Below, piece after piece: positions 52,917-62,281 of a stretch of DNA of 64,000 nt (its first letter is position 1; the number at the start of each line of letters is the position of its first letter). The position numbers were made by a program, and so were the translations under genes. The notes beneath the pieces are model-generated. The model had not been told where the DNA came from and searched no databases. It saw only the letters and a list, made by a program, of their open reading frames with translations. The DNA is from TMED14 sp002378565. GTDB taxonomy: Bacteria; Bacteroidota; Bacteroidia; Flavobacteriales; Schleiferiaceae. The stretch covers positions 1-64,000 of the forward strand of contig OX044356.1 of NCBI GenBank assembly GCA_943846715.1. Reading direction: 5' to 3'.

Positions 52917-55670
52917 ATGGGTAGTTACCGCATCAGTAAAATTTTAGGCGAACTCAATATTGGCCTTGACACCGCCAGTGATTTCTTGAAAGAGAAAGGC
53001 CATGACGCGCTCAAGAATCGCAATGCAAAAATTGATCAGGATCAATACGATGCCTTGGTTGATCAATTTGCTAGCGACAAATCCAAGAAAGTCAAGGCTG
53101 AAGAGTTGATTGAGCAAAAGCGCATTGAGCGTGAAGCCATTGCTGCAGCACGTGAGGCAGAAGAGGAAGCAAAAGAATCAGCGAAAGAGGTGGCAAAAGC
53201 TGCTGAGGTTGCGAAGGCTGAGGCAGCCACCCCTGAGATTACAGAAAAAATTGATCTGAGCCCTAAGCCAGTTGCAAAAGCAGAGGTGAAGGCAGAGCCA
53301 GAAGCTGTGACAAAGGCCCCTGCTAAACCTGATGGAGTCATCAAGGTTAAGGCCAAGGTTGCAGGATTAAAGATTGCAGGTAAAATTGATTTGGACGCGC
53401 TTAAAAAGCCGGCTTCTAAAGCAAAAGGCAAGGCTGCCGCAAAGCCAGCCCCTGAATCGGCAGCTGCTCCAAGCAAGCCTGAAGCGTCAAAGGCAGTCAA
53501 GCCTGAAGCTGAAAGCAAACCTGAAATGACTGAGCACACAACGGTCTACCAAAAACTCACAGGACCCAAGGTCGTTGGTGATAAAATTGACTTGACTAAG
53601 TTTGAAACGAAACCCAGTGAAGGCAAGCGCAAACGCATTGTAAAGGAAGGCCTTCGAGGCCCTGCTGCAGGTGGCGGACGCACCACGACTGGTGCCGCAT
53701 CCATTGGCGGTCGCCGCGGACCACAGCAGCGTGGACCAGGCAAAAAACCTAGCGGTCCTGTCAAGGAGGTTTCAAAAGAAGACATCCAAAAGAAGATTCG
53801 CGAGACCATGGCCAGAATGAGTGGTGGCCGCAAATCGAAGGGAAGTAAAATTCGCCGTGACAAACGTGCTGAACGTGCTGAACGCCGTGAAATTGATCAA
53901 ATTGAACGCGCTGAAGGGGACATGATCCTCAAGTTGACTGAATTTGTCACCTTGATGGAAGTGGCCAACATGATGAAGGTGCCAGTGCCAGAAGTGATTT
54001 CTGCCTGTATGTCACTGGGTATCATGGCTTCCATGAACCAGCGATTGGACAAAGAGACTTTAACGGTTGTTGCTGATGAATTTGGCTTTGAAGTGGAGTT
54101 TGTCGATGAAGAAATGCAAGAGAACCTTGCAGAAGTTGCTGACGATACAAAGGATTTGGAGCCACGCTCACCCATTGTGACAGTGATGGGCCATGTTGAT
54201 CATGGCAAGACCTCGCTTTTGGATTACATCCGTGAAGCCAATGTCATTGCCGGTGAGGCGGGTGGCATCACCCAGCACATTGGTGCTTATGATGTTGAAT
54301 TGAAAGATGGTCAGCACATCACTTTCCTAGATACACCGGGTCACGAGGCATTTACTGCCATGCGAGCTCGCGGTGCACAAGTCACAGATGTTGCCATCAT
54401 TGTGGTGTCTGCAGATGACGATGTCATGCCGCAAACCAAGGAGGCCATCAGCCACGCTCAAGCGGCCGGCGTCCCCATCGTGTTTGCCATCAACAAGATT
54501 GATAGACCAGATGCCAACCCTGAGAAAATCAAGGAACAACTGTCTGCCATGAACCTCCTAGTGGAGGATTGGGGCGGAAAGATCCAGTCACAAGACGTGT
54601 CTGCAAAGCTGGGAACTAACGTTGATAAGCTCTTGGAAAAGGTGTTGCTTGAAGCCGAACTCTTGGAGCTCAAAGCCAACCCCAACAGAGAGGGACGTGG
54701 AACTGTCATTGAATCTACCTTGGATAAAGGCCGTGGTTATGTTACCTCCCTTTTGGTGCAAAATGGCTCCTTCAAAGTTGGTGACTACATCCTTGCGGGT
54801 CAATACTCTGGCAAGGTTCGCGCCATGATGGACGAGCGAGGCAACAAAATGGCCGTTGCTAGACCTTCCAAGCCTGTGTCCATCCTAGGACTTGATGGCG
54901 CACCTTCTGCAGGAGACAGTTTCAATATCATGACTGATGAGCGCGAGGCAAAGGCTGTCGCTACCAAGCGCCAGCAAATGGCCCGTGAACAATCCGTTCG
55001 ATCTCAGAAGAAACTCACCCTCGATGAAATTGGTCGTCGATTGGCTGTGGGAGACTTCCAAGAACTCAACATCGTACTCAAGGGCGACGTGGATGGTTCC
55101 ATCGAAGCATTGACAGATTCATTGCAGCGATTGACCACAGAAGAAATCCAAGTGAACATCATTCACAAGGGCGTGGGTGGCATCACCGAATCAGATGTCT
55201 TGTTGGCAGCTGCTTCAGATGCAATAATCATTGGCTTCCAGGTCCGACCGACCGGCACATGCCGCAAGTTGGCAGAGAAAGAGGAAGTTGAAATTCGCCT
55301 GTACAGCATCATCTATGACGCCATCAATGAAGTGAAGGAAGCCATGACTGGCATGCTTTCACCCGACATGAAGGAGGAGATTGTTTGCAACTTGGAAATC
55401 CGAGAGGTATTCAAGATTTCCAAATTTGGCACCATTGCTGGTTGCATGGTCACCGATGGCGTGATTTTGCGAAACACCACTGTTCGCATCATCCGTGATT
55501 CTGTTGTGATTTACACTGGCGAATTGGGCTCACTCAAGCGCTTCAAGGACGAAGTCAAAGAAGTCAAGAAAGGCATGGAATGTGGTTTGAACATCAACAA
55601 TTTCAACGACATCAAAGTCGGTGACGTGATTGAGGGCTACAAGCAGGTTGAGGTTCAGAGAGAACTTTAA
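52917..55670 (+). CDS. infB: Translation initiation factor IF-2
   Basis: GTPase that delivers initiator tRNA to the ribosome. It has 917 residues. Residues 1-55 form the IF2-N domain (YRISKILGELNIGLDTASDF). A long Lys/Ala/Glu/Pro-rich linker runs to about 330. The G domain contains GHVDHGKTSLLDYIR, DTPGHEAF and NKID; the C-terminal domains end GYKQVEVQREL. Its 3' end converges on the ABC ATPase gene with 28 bases between them, including the palindrome GAGCGCTC. Confidence 0.97.
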   Translation: MGSYRISKILGELNIGLDTASDFLKEKGHDALKNRNAKIDQDQYDALVDQFASDKSKKVKAEELIEQKRIEREAIAAAREAEEEAKESAKEVAKAAEVAKAEAATPEITEKIDLSPKPVAKAEVKAEPEAVTKAPAKPDGVIKVKAKVAGLKIAGKIDLDALKKPASKAKGKAAAKPAPESAAAPSKPEASKAVKPEAESKPEMTEHTTVYQKLTGPKVVGDKIDLTKFETKPSEGKRKRIVKEGLRGPAAGGGRTTTGAASIGGRRGPQQRGPGKKPSGPVKEVSKEDIQKKIRETMARMSGGRKSKGSKIRRDKRAERAERREIDQIERAEGDMILKLTEFVTLMEVANMMKVPVPEVISACMSLGIMASMNQRLDKETLTVVADEFGFEVEFVDEEMQENLAEVADDTKDLEPRSPIVTVMGHVDHGKTSLLDYIREANVIAGEAGGITQHIGAYDVELKDGQHITFLDTPGHEAFTAMRARGAQVTDVAIIVVSADDDVMPQTKEAISHAQAAGVPIVFAINKIDRPDANPEKIKEQLSAMNLLVEDWGGKIQSQDVSAKLGTNVDKLLEKVLLEAELLELKANPNREGRGTVIESTLDKGRGYVTSLLVQNGSFKVGDYILAGQYSGKVRAMMDERGNKMAVARPSKPVSILGLDGAPSAGDSFNIMTDEREAKAVATKRQQMAREQSVRSQKKLTLDEIGRRLAVGDFQELNIVLKGDVDGSIEALTDSLQRLTTEEIQVNIIHKGVGGITESDVLLAAASDAIIIGFQVRPTGTCRKLAEKEEVEIRLYSIIYDAINEVKEAMTGMLSPDMKEEIVCNLEIREVFKISKFGTIAGCMVTDGVILRNTTVRIIRDSVVIYTGELGSLKRFKDEVKEVKKGMECGLNINNFNDIKVGDVIEGYKQVEVQREL

Positions 55671-55698
55671 GAATCACCTTTTTTGTTGAGCGCTCACT

Positions 55699-56388
55699 TT
55701 ACAGGGTTTTCGTATCAGATTCAACGCGTCCGTCTTTGAGACGGATGATGCGCTTAGCATGTTGAGCAATTTCCTCTTCATGGGTCACCACAATCAGGGT
55801 ATTCCCCTGTGCATGGATAGCGTCAAATTGCTTCATGATCTCCTCTGAGGTTTCAGAATCCAGATTGCCAGTTGGCTCGTCAGCTAAAATCATGGAAGGC
55901 TTGTTCACCAGGGCGCGAGCAATGGCTACACGTTGACGTTGACCACCAGATAATTGGTTGGGTTGATGGTCCATGCGGTCATCCAAGCCTACATCTGCCA
56001 ATACCTCAGCCGCGCGTTGCAAGCGATCAGCTTTCCCAATCCCGGCGTAGACCAATGGCAGAGCGACGTTTTGCAAGGCTGTCTGGCGGGGAATGAGGTT
56101 GAATGTTTGAAAGACAAAACCAATTTCTCGGTTGCGTATGTCTGCCAATTGATCGTCAGTCATGTCACTGACATCGTTATTGGCAAGGTTGTAGCTGCCT
56201 GATGTTGGGGTGTCTAGGCAGCCTAATAGATTCATCAAGGTAGATTTACCAGAACCAGAAGGCCCCATCAAGGCAACGTATTCACCTTCCATGATGTCAA
56301 GGTCAATGTCTTTGAGAACATAGACAGTTTGACTGCCTAATGGGAAATTTCGCACAATGTTGCGCAGCTGAATAACAGGTTTTTCCAT
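55699..56388 (-). CDS. LolD/MacB-type ABC transporter ATPase
   Basis: ATP-binding subunit of 229 residues. Walker A is GPSGSGKST (42-50), signature LSGGQRQRVAIARAL, Walker B MILADEPTGNLDSE. The Q-loop context (NREIGFVFQTFNLIPRQTALQN) is typical of the LolD/MacB/FtsE group, which works with FtsX-like permeases on lipoproteins, antibiotics or metals. No permease gene is adjacent; instead it starts one base after the TonB receptor stop, making it the last gene of the MbnP operon. It may pair with a permease encoded elsewhere. Confidence 0.93.
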   Translation of the reverse strand: MEKPVIQLRNIVRNFPLGSQTVYVLKDIDLDIMEGEYVALMGPSGSGKSTLMNLLGCLDTPTSGSYNLANNDVSDMTDDQLADIRNREIGFVFQTFNLIPRQTALQNVALPLVYAGIGKADRLQRAAEVLADVGLDDRMDHQPNQLSGGQRQRVAIARALVNKPSMILADEPTGNLDSETSEEIMKQFDAIHAQGNTLIVVTHEEEIAQHAKRIIRLKDGRVESDTKTL

Positions 56389-56389
56389 G

Positions 56390-58570
56390 TCAAAAAATTA
56401 AGTTTAGGCCCATGTAGAGGTTGCGGCCAAAGATGGGCCCGTAGATGCGAATGGCATCAAAGGAAGAAGTAAAATCGGCATGATCGGCAGCCATCACATT
56501 CCCGGCCAGGTCCGTAGCCGCTGTGATGGGGTTAGGTTGGCGAACATCCAGGGCATTCTCAATACCAAGGTAAATGTCACCGCCTTTCCAAGCTTTCCTC
56601 ACCTGGCCGCTGAGCAAGGTGAATGCAGGCGACTGCTCACTTCCAAAAGCGGTCGAGCCCCCCCATCCGCCAAAAGGCAGACTTTGTGGGCCATAAAACT
56701 GTGCCGTTGCATCCAGCTCCCATCCGCCTTTGATGGCTTTGCTCAGGCTTGCCATGCCACGGTGCTTGGCCACGAAGGGCAATTGAGCCATCGTTTCACC
56801 CGAGGGGTTGTTCCAGTACTTGGCTTCTGTTATTTGGTTGCGGTAGGCCAATCGCATGTCAGTTGACTTGTTGAGCTTGTAGTTCAAAGTAACCCCCAGG
56901 CTGTTGCTCTGTTTGGCAGGGCTTCCATTGTAGGTGCTTTCTTGGTAAACCATATGTTGGCCTGGCATCCAGTAATCGTGCACGATGGCGTGATCGAAGA
57001 CAGTCCAATGGGCATCGGCGGCGATGCTGCCTGGCATGTAGTCGTAGGTGAAATTGTAGACGTAGCTGGCGCCGGCATTCCAAGCGGACTCAAAAGTGGT
57101 CATGTCACCACCCATTAGGTTGCCATAGGCCGCATAAGTCAAGTTGCGGTTGCTGGCCAATCGCCCCAAGGATTCAACCATCGGTAAGGCCATGCGGAAG
57201 CCGCGACCTGCAGACAGCCTGATGGTTTGCAGTTTGGTGGGAGCGTAGCGAAGGTGCATCCGGGGAGACCATTGCAAACCGGCAATGCTATGCTGATCCA
57301 TACGCAATCCGCCCACAGCGGTGAAAGATTCCAACGGTGTGTAAGTCCATTCGGAGTATGCGCCAAGGTTGGTTTCTGTCCATGACCCTGAGTATTCCCC
57401 CTGGCCATTGCGCCCTTGATTCATGTCGTAGGCATCGATGTTGAAAACCATGCCTGAAGTTTGGTAGAGCTGCCCTTCCAGGACTTCAGCCCTGACAAGC
57501 ACCTGAGTCAGTCCACCTTGCTGCGTATGGTTGTAGGTTCGCTTATTCAAGAGGTCAGCATCTGAGCCAAAATGCCCATTGAGCCCCTGGCTGTACCAAT
57601 GGTTGATAACGCCAATGCTCAAATCATTATGATTGGGTGAAACCCAGCCAGTTTTTGCCGTGAAGGCCAATCGGTCTTGGTTGATGGCGTTGGACCATGG
57701 CTGGCTAATAGGTGATGAGTCAAACAGTGATCCACCCTGACCACCGCGTTTTTCATCGGTCAAACCATGCAGGGTGAAGAGGCCTTCAAGGCCATTGGTT
57801 CCCCAGTATTTTGCGCGAAGCATGACGTTAGCTTGATTCCCTAAGGGCATGTCCATGAATCCATCTTGATTTCTGTCGTTGGCGATGTCGCGGCCAGACA
57901 GATGGCCCAGCATGCCAAAAGACCACTGGTCATTGAGGTTTGTGCCCATGGCAATGTTTCCTTCCATGCGGCCACCTTGATTCACATAGCTGTTCAATAA
58001 GATGTCACCACGGCCTTCAGCATCAGGACCTATGGCGTCATTGGCCATTTCATCAGGCTTGAGCAATTCCACATTGATTTGACCTGTGATGCTTTCATGC
58101 CCATTAAGAGCTGAGCCAATGCCCTTGGTCAATTGAATGGACTCGATCCATGCACCTGGAATGAAGCTCAAGCCCGAGTTACTTAGCAAGCCCCGAACCA
58201 GCGGTGTCAATTCTGTTTGGATGTGGGCGTATTTACCTGCCAGGCCAAAGAGCATGATTTGTTTGGTCCCTGTTACTGCATCGGTGAATGACACATCAAT
58301 GCTAGGGTTGGTCTCAAAGCTTTCTGATAAGTTGCAGCAAGCTGCCTTTTTCAGTTCCTTTTTGCTAATGGTGTTAACAAAAGTCGCAGATTTTGCAGAG
58401 ATGAATGTAGCTGCAGCTTCACCGCGAACTTCAATGTCCTTCAAGTCAACAGATTGGTAGAGGTTGCTGTCTGCTTGACCCATGGCAGAATAGCTTGCAC
58501 ACACAAGTAGAACAGCTGGCTTCATGAGCTTCAAGGGGGCAAGGATGATGCCAGCCAATGGATTCTTCAT
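56390..58570 (-). CDS. TonB-dependent outer-membrane receptor, probable copper/metal type
   Basis: Outer-membrane receptor of 726 residues with a signal peptide (LLVCASYSAMGQA). The plug domain starts near 45 (VDLKDIEVRGEAAATFIS) and contains a Cys pair at 78-79 in AACCNLSESFETNPSIDV, followed by VTGTKQIMLFGLAG. This variant recurs in Bacteroidota receptors next to heavy-metal-associated (HMA) proteins. The C-terminal barrel ends FGRNLYMGLNLIF. It overlaps the HMA gene by 4 bases and precedes the ABC ATPase by one base. The Cys pair could be a metal-docking site; the substrate, copper or a copper chelate, is inferred. Confidence 0.88.
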   Translation of the reverse strand: MKNPLAGIILAPLKLMKPAVLLVCASYSAMGQADSNLYQSVDLKDIEVRGEAAATFISAKSATFVNTISKKELKKAACCNLSESFETNPSIDVSFTDAVTGTKQIMLFGLAGKYAHIQTELTPLVRGLLSNSGLSFIPGAWIESIQLTKGIGSALNGHESITGQINVELLKPDEMANDAIGPDAEGRGDILLNSYVNQGGRMEGNIAMGTNLNDQWSFGMLGHLSGRDIANDRNQDGFMDMPLGNQANVMLRAKYWGTNGLEGLFTLHGLTDEKRGGQGGSLFDSSPISQPWSNAINQDRLAFTAKTGWVSPNHNDLSIGVINHWYSQGLNGHFGSDADLLNKRTYNHTQQGGLTQVLVRAEVLEGQLYQTSGMVFNIDAYDMNQGRNGQGEYSGSWTETNLGAYSEWTYTPLESFTAVGGLRMDQHSIAGLQWSPRMHLRYAPTKLQTIRLSAGRGFRMALPMVESLGRLASNRNLTYAAYGNLMGGDMTTFESAWNAGASYVYNFTYDYMPGSIAADAHWTVFDHAIVHDYWMPGQHMVYQESTYNGSPAKQSNSLGVTLNYKLNKSTDMRLAYRNQITEAKYWNNPSGETMAQLPFVAKHRGMASLSKAIKGGWELDATAQFYGPQSLPFGGWGGSTAFGSEQSPAFTLLSGQVRKAWKGGDIYLGIENALDVRQPNPITAATDLAGNVMAADHADFTSSFDAIRIYGPIFGRNLYMGLNLIF

Positions 58571-58923
58571 TTATGATTCTTCACAACGTCTTCATCCTTG
58601 TACTTACAGCAGTCGTTCAAAGCATGATAAATCTCGGACTTTGCCTTGACTTTTTTCGTGTCGTGACCCACCGCAGCCACGGCTCGGTGCAGGTCCATTT
58701 CGCTGACCTTTTTTGGCTTGTAAACAACAAAGACCTCATGGCTTGCCTTGTCCCATTCAGCAGCCCACACGCCAGGTGTTTCAAGCAGGGCTTTTTCAAT
58801 TCGGGTTTCGCACATGCCACAAATGCCATCTACTTCAAAGCGGATTTCAACTTTTTTCTGACCAAAGGATTGCAGGCTGGCCATCATCAAGACGGCAAAT
58901 AAAAGGGAAGAGAGCTTGTTCAT
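58567..58923 (-). CDS. Periplasmic heavy-metal-associated (HMA) domain protein
   Basis: A 118-residue exported metal-binding protein. A signal peptide (LLFAVLMMASLQSFGQ) is followed by a ferredoxin-like HMA domain with C35 and C38 in GICGMCETRIEKAL, the CxxC site used for Cu(I) or Hg(II). A Cys pair also occurs near the C-terminus (NDCCKYKD), echoing the CC of the TonB receptor plug. Both ends overlap neighbouring genes by 4 bases. It likely passes a soft metal between the receptor and other parts of the module. Confidence 0.9.
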   Translation of the reverse strand: MNKLSSLLFAVLMMASLQSFGQKKVEIRFEVDGICGMCETRIEKALLETPGVWAAEWDKASHEVFVVYKPKKVSEMDLHRAVAAVGHDTKKVKAKSEIYHALNDCCKYKDEDVVKNHK

Positions 58924-59987
58924 TGGTAAGGGTTTTGGAAGAGGGTATCTGTTTCGATGCTGGGGTCATTCAAGGTATTCAAAAAGGCGATGATGTCCAT
59001 TTTGTCTTGCAAATTCAGTCCAAGTCCGTTGGCAAATTTACCCATGCTTGGATCAATGTTGGGTGAATTGCTGCGTACATTTTCATTGTAGAAATTCAGA
59101 ACCCCCATCAGGGTGTTGAAGCGGCCATCATGCATGTAGGGTGCCGTGAAGGCAAGGTTTCTGAGCGAGGGCACCTTGAATTTGCCATTGTCGGAGGCTT
59201 TGCCCGTCACATCACCAAGCCCCAGGTCGGTCAAGACAAAATCCAAACCGTTGTTCATCAATTTGTGATTGGTCGCCAACACACCACCGTGGCAGTGAAA
59301 GCAGTCAGCTCCTGAGTTGGGTGAATTAGGGTTGACTTCGCCATTGAACAAGAGAATGCCACGTTGTTCAGATGCGGTAAAGCTTGCCATGCCAGCAGCG
59401 ACTTGGTCAAACTTGCTGTTGCCACTGATGATGGTGAGCAAGAATTGCTCCATGGCCATGCCAAGGTGCTCTTCGTCAATCTTGTTTCGACCAAAGGCTT
59501 CCCTGAAACCTTTCTGGTAGCGATCACTGGCCTTCAAACGCTCAATGACCGTGGCCAGTGAAGCATCCATCTCCAAGGCATCTTGGATGGGCATCAAGGA
59601 TTGTTCACGCAAGGATGCAGCTCGGCCATCCCAGAAAAAAACAGCGTCCCATGCCAGGTTGTGCAAGGCCATGGAGTTTCTGTCACCAGGTAGTCCCTGT
59701 ATGCCCGTGCTGAAAGCCACAGCGCTGTCGGTGAAGCCAAAAGCGGAAACGTGACAACCTGCACAGCTCTGTGTGCTGTCGCCAGATAGGGTGGGATCGT
59801 AAAAGAGTTGACGGCCCAGCAAGATGCCTTCCACCGTCAGTGGATTGTCTCCGGCAATGTCAGGGGGGGGGAACCCAGGAGGAATTTCCAGGAGGTAAGC
59901 TGTCGTGTCAGGTTTATTCCAGCCTTCGTTACAACTTGTCGTGGACAAGGTGAGCAGTGAAAGAACAACAGGCAGCAAATACTTCAT
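58920..59987 (-). CDS. Di-haem cytochrome c peroxidase-like lipoprotein (MbnH-like)
   Basis: Member of the MauG/CCP di-haem family, 355 residues with a lipobox at C19 (LTLSTTSCN). Haem sites are CAGCH (75-79) and CFHCH (229-233). The active-site region AFFWDGRAASLREQSL fits the family. Because it is next to MbnP it is best read as MbnH-like: in the studied methanotroph system, MbnH uses H2O2 to oxidise a Trp of MbnP to kynurenine. A generic peroxidase is the alternative. Overlaps the HMA gene by 4 bases and lies 10 bases after MbnP. Confidence 0.87.
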   Translation of the reverse strand: MKYLLPVVLSLLTLSTTSCNEGWNKPDTTAYLLEIPPGFPPPDIAGDNPLTVEGILLGRQLFYDPTLSGDSTQSCAGCHVSAFGFTDSAVAFSTGIQGLPGDRNSMALHNLAWDAVFFWDGRAASLREQSLMPIQDALEMDASLATVIERLKASDRYQKGFREAFGRNKIDEEHLGMAMEQFLLTIISGNSKFDQVAAGMASFTASEQRGILLFNGEVNPNSPNSGADCFHCHGGVLATNHKLMNNGLDFVLTDLGLGDVTGKASDNGKFKVPSLRNLAFTAPYMHDGRFNTLMGVLNFYNENVRSNSPNIDPSMGKFANGLGLNLQDKMDIIAFLNTLNDPSIETDTLFQNPYQ

Positions 59988-59997
59988 GGGTCAGTAC

Positions 59998-60753
59998 TCA
60001 ATAGATGTCTTTGATACTGAATGCCCCCATGAGGTTGTCTCTAACCTTGGACGCGAGGCCATTGTCAAAGGTGCTGTGGGTGAAGTCTCCGGTAATGGCT
60101 GGCTCGATAAGGTGGGTGCCATCAAAAATGTTGGCCAGGTTAAAGTCCACAGTGACATTTCTGTCACGGCGGAAATCAATGTCCTGCAGGATATCTACCC
60201 TCACGCGATTGCTGTCAAAACCGATGTGGTAAAGGAAGGGATTGGTACCTGTGCTGGTGGCATAGGTGCCTTCCAGGGCAGAAAAAATGTAGCCGCCAGC
60301 CCATCCCCAATGCAAGCCATTGACGGTAGGATTCAATGGATGACCAGCGGGCCACAAAGAGGGGTCACCGTGATTGGCAGAGGTGTCAGGGCCAATGTAA
60401 AAACGGATGCCACCATAGTGGCCTGGATCGATTTGATCAGTCAGGGTCCAGTTGCGATCGCTGAGATCGCCAGCCATGTGCACATAGGCAGCTGAACCGC
60501 CAATTTCGTTGGCCACTTCGCCGCTTTCATCGAGCAAAGAGAAATCGGTCAGGATTAAATCGCTGCGCACAAAGGTGAATGCATCATTGGTTGTGGCAGA
60601 TTGATGCAGACTTTGTTCATAGACGACCTCAGTGCCATCAAAGACGGGAGCGAAGGTGATGCTGATATCCACGGGACCCTTTTTCAATCCGTCGCAACCT
60701 ACCAGAAGAATAGCTAGGGAAAGGAGGGGTAAAAATTTTTGGCTTGCTTTCAT
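59998..60753 (-). CDS. MbnP-family copper-binding lipoprotein
   Basis: A 251-residue lipoprotein (lipobox LLVGC, C20) of the MbnP family. The diagnostic block is NPTVNGLHWGWAGGYIFSALEG, split here as NPTVNGLHWGW and AGGYIFSALEG, with H148, W149 and W151. Preceding His residues in ANHGDPSLWPAGHPL are typical. In characterised MbnP a Trp converted to kynurenine contributes to the copper site. The N-terminal beta strand DISITFAPVFDGTEVVYEQ and the FTFVRSDLILTDFSL motif also match. First gene of a five-gene minus operon, divergent from the SCO1-like gene 56 bases away. Confidence 0.88.
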   Translation of the reverse strand: MKASQKFLPLLSLAILLVGCDGLKKGPVDISITFAPVFDGTEVVYEQSLHQSATTNDAFTFVRSDLILTDFSLLDESGEVANEIGGSAAYVHMAGDLSDRNWTLTDQIDPGHYGGIRFYIGPDTSANHGDPSLWPAGHPLNPTVNGLHWGWAGGYIFSALEGTYATSTGTNPFLYHIGFDSNRVRVDILQDIDFRRDRNVTVDFNLANIFDGTHLIEPAITGDFTHSTFDNGLASKVRDNLMGAFSIKDIY

Positions 60754-60809
60754 GGCTTTATGCTGAAATTTGTAGGGAATTTATCCAGTAAGGATACAAA
60801 TATAATGCC

Positions 60810-61502
60810 ATGGGCTTGAAGCGAATAGAGAGAACGAAGTTGTTGATACTGATGATGGTCTTCATCCTAGGCGTGGCTGTTGCTTTCAGCATTCAAAAGC
60901 CTACCCCTTACTTGCCCGTACTGAACCCTGCCGACATCGAGCCATCGGTGGTGGCTGACAGCCTTGAGCGAGTTGGTAGCGGTCATGTGGTTGGTGAGTT
61001 CAACCTAGTCAACCAGTTAGGGGAATCGGTGAGTCGAAGCGATGTGGATGGAAAAATCCGCGTGGTCAGCTATTTCTTCACTACCTGTCCAGGCATCTGC
61101 ATTGACATGACGGCCAACCTCAAGCTGGTACAAGCCGCCTTTCTCAATGACCACCGTGTGATGATCATGTCTCACAGTGCAACTCCGGTTTACGATTCCG
61201 TTCCAGTGCTTCAAGCTTATGGTGAGGCCAATGGCATCGACCCCCAGCGTTGGTGGCTGTTAACGGGTGACCCAAAAGAGCTTAACACATTGGCCAGAAC
61301 CAGCTATTTCACTGTGCTAGAAGAAGGTCAGGGCTGGGATGAACACAGCTTCATTCATACAGAAAATTTGGTACTGATTGACCACAAGGGACAGCTTCGA
61401 GGCTACTATGACGGGACCCGTGAAGACCAGGCAGAGATGCTTGTTGGGCATATCCAATACCTGATAGACAAACAGGCAAAAGCGCTTTCAGATGAAGGAT
61501 GA
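60810..61502 (+). CDS. SCO1/SenC-family copper chaperone
   Basis: Membrane-anchored thioredoxin-fold protein that delivers Cu(I) to cytochrome oxidase CuA or acts in copper redox control. The 230-residue product has one N-terminal transmembrane helix (LLILMMVFILGVAVAFSI). Copper ligands C93 and C97 are in TTCPGICIDM and the His (H183) is in DEHSFIHTENLVLID. It is divergent from the MbnP operon, and its stop overlaps the nitrilase start. The context strengthens the copper interpretation of that operon. Confidence 0.93.
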   Translation: MGLKRIERTKLLILMMVFILGVAVAFSIQKPTPYLPVLNPADIEPSVVADSLERVGSGHVVGEFNLVNQLGESVSRSDVDGKIRVVSYFFTTCPGICIDMTANLKLVQAAFLNDHRVMIMSHSATPVYDSVPVLQAYGEANGIDPQRWWLLTGDPKELNTLARTSYFTVLEEGQGWDEHSFIHTENLVLIDHKGQLRGYYDGTREDQAEMLVGHIQYLIDKQAKALSDEG

Positions 61503-62274
61503 GCTGCACATTGCCCTGATTCAGTCGGACATTTCCTGGCTAGATCCCGAAGCCAATTTTGCAAGCTTTGCTGATCACATGCCATTGGATGCAGATGTGA
61601 TTCTCTTGCCTGAAACCTTTGCCACGGGTTTTGCCACAAAGGACCTAGACGTTGCGTCAGATCCGCAAACCGTTGACGCCATCCAAGCCTTTTTGTTGCT
61701 TCAGGCCAATCGTTGTCAATCCTTTGTGGGCGGATCAGCCTTTGTGAAGGTGGATGACCGCTACCGCAACCGCTTCTTCCTAGCCAGCCCTCAGGGCGAA
61801 TTGAACTTTGTTGACAAACGACACATGTTCAGCATAGCAGGCGAGGCAGAACACTTTGATGCGGGCCAGTCTCAGGTCACCGTGCAGGTTCATGGATGGG
61901 CCATGCGACTGGCGGTGTGCTACGATTTACGTTTCCCAGTTTGGCTGAGAAATGACCCCAAGGATCCCTATGATGCATTGCTGTTGGTGGCCAACTGGCC
62001 GGAATCCAGGGTGGATGCTTGGACCACCCTACTCAGGGCAAGGGCCATGGAAAATCAGTGCTATGTAGCAGGCGTCAATCGGGTGGGCGTGGATGGCTTC
62101 AAGGTGCCGCACAGTGGCCAGTCCCAGTTGATTGGACCTGAAGGGGGTCTCTTGACTCAGGGCGCCACGCATCAGCAGCAGGTGCTTCGCGCAACCTGGT
62201 CGTCCCTCAAGCTGAAGGCAGTGCGCAAGCGCTACCCTTTTCTCAATGACGGCGACGCCTTCACCTTGGACTGA
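61492..62274 (+). CDS. Nitrilase-family carbon-nitrogen hydrolase (omega-amidase-like)
   Basis: Cytosolic hydrolase of 260 residues. The catalytic Glu-Lys-Cys triad is visible: E41 in ILLPETFATGF, K109 in FVDKRHMF, C143 in LAVCYDLRFPVW. The short length and the GFATK context resemble YafV-type omega-amidases, which open alpha-ketoglutaramate or alpha-ketosuccinamate. Its ATG overlaps the end of the SCO1-like gene by 11 bases. A role with copper is not implied. Confidence 0.9.
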   Translation: MKDELHIALIQSDISWLDPEANFASFADHMPLDADVILLPETFATGFATKDLDVASDPQTVDAIQAFLLLQANRCQSFVGGSAFVKVDDRYRNRFFLASPQGELNFVDKRHMFSIAGEAEHFDAGQSQVTVQVHGWAMRLAVCYDLRFPVWLRNDPKDPYDALLLVANWPESRVDAWTTLLRARAMENQCYVAGVNRVGVDGFKVPHSGQSQLIGPEGGLLTQGATHQQQVLRATWSSLKLKAVRKRYPFLNDGDAFTLD

Positions 62275-62281
62275 TCAGGGT

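Noticed and set aside
55671..55698. Bidirectional terminator between infB and the ABC ATPase gene
   Set aside because: The palindrome GAGCGCTC is only 8 bases, with no loop and no properly placed T-run on the infB strand.
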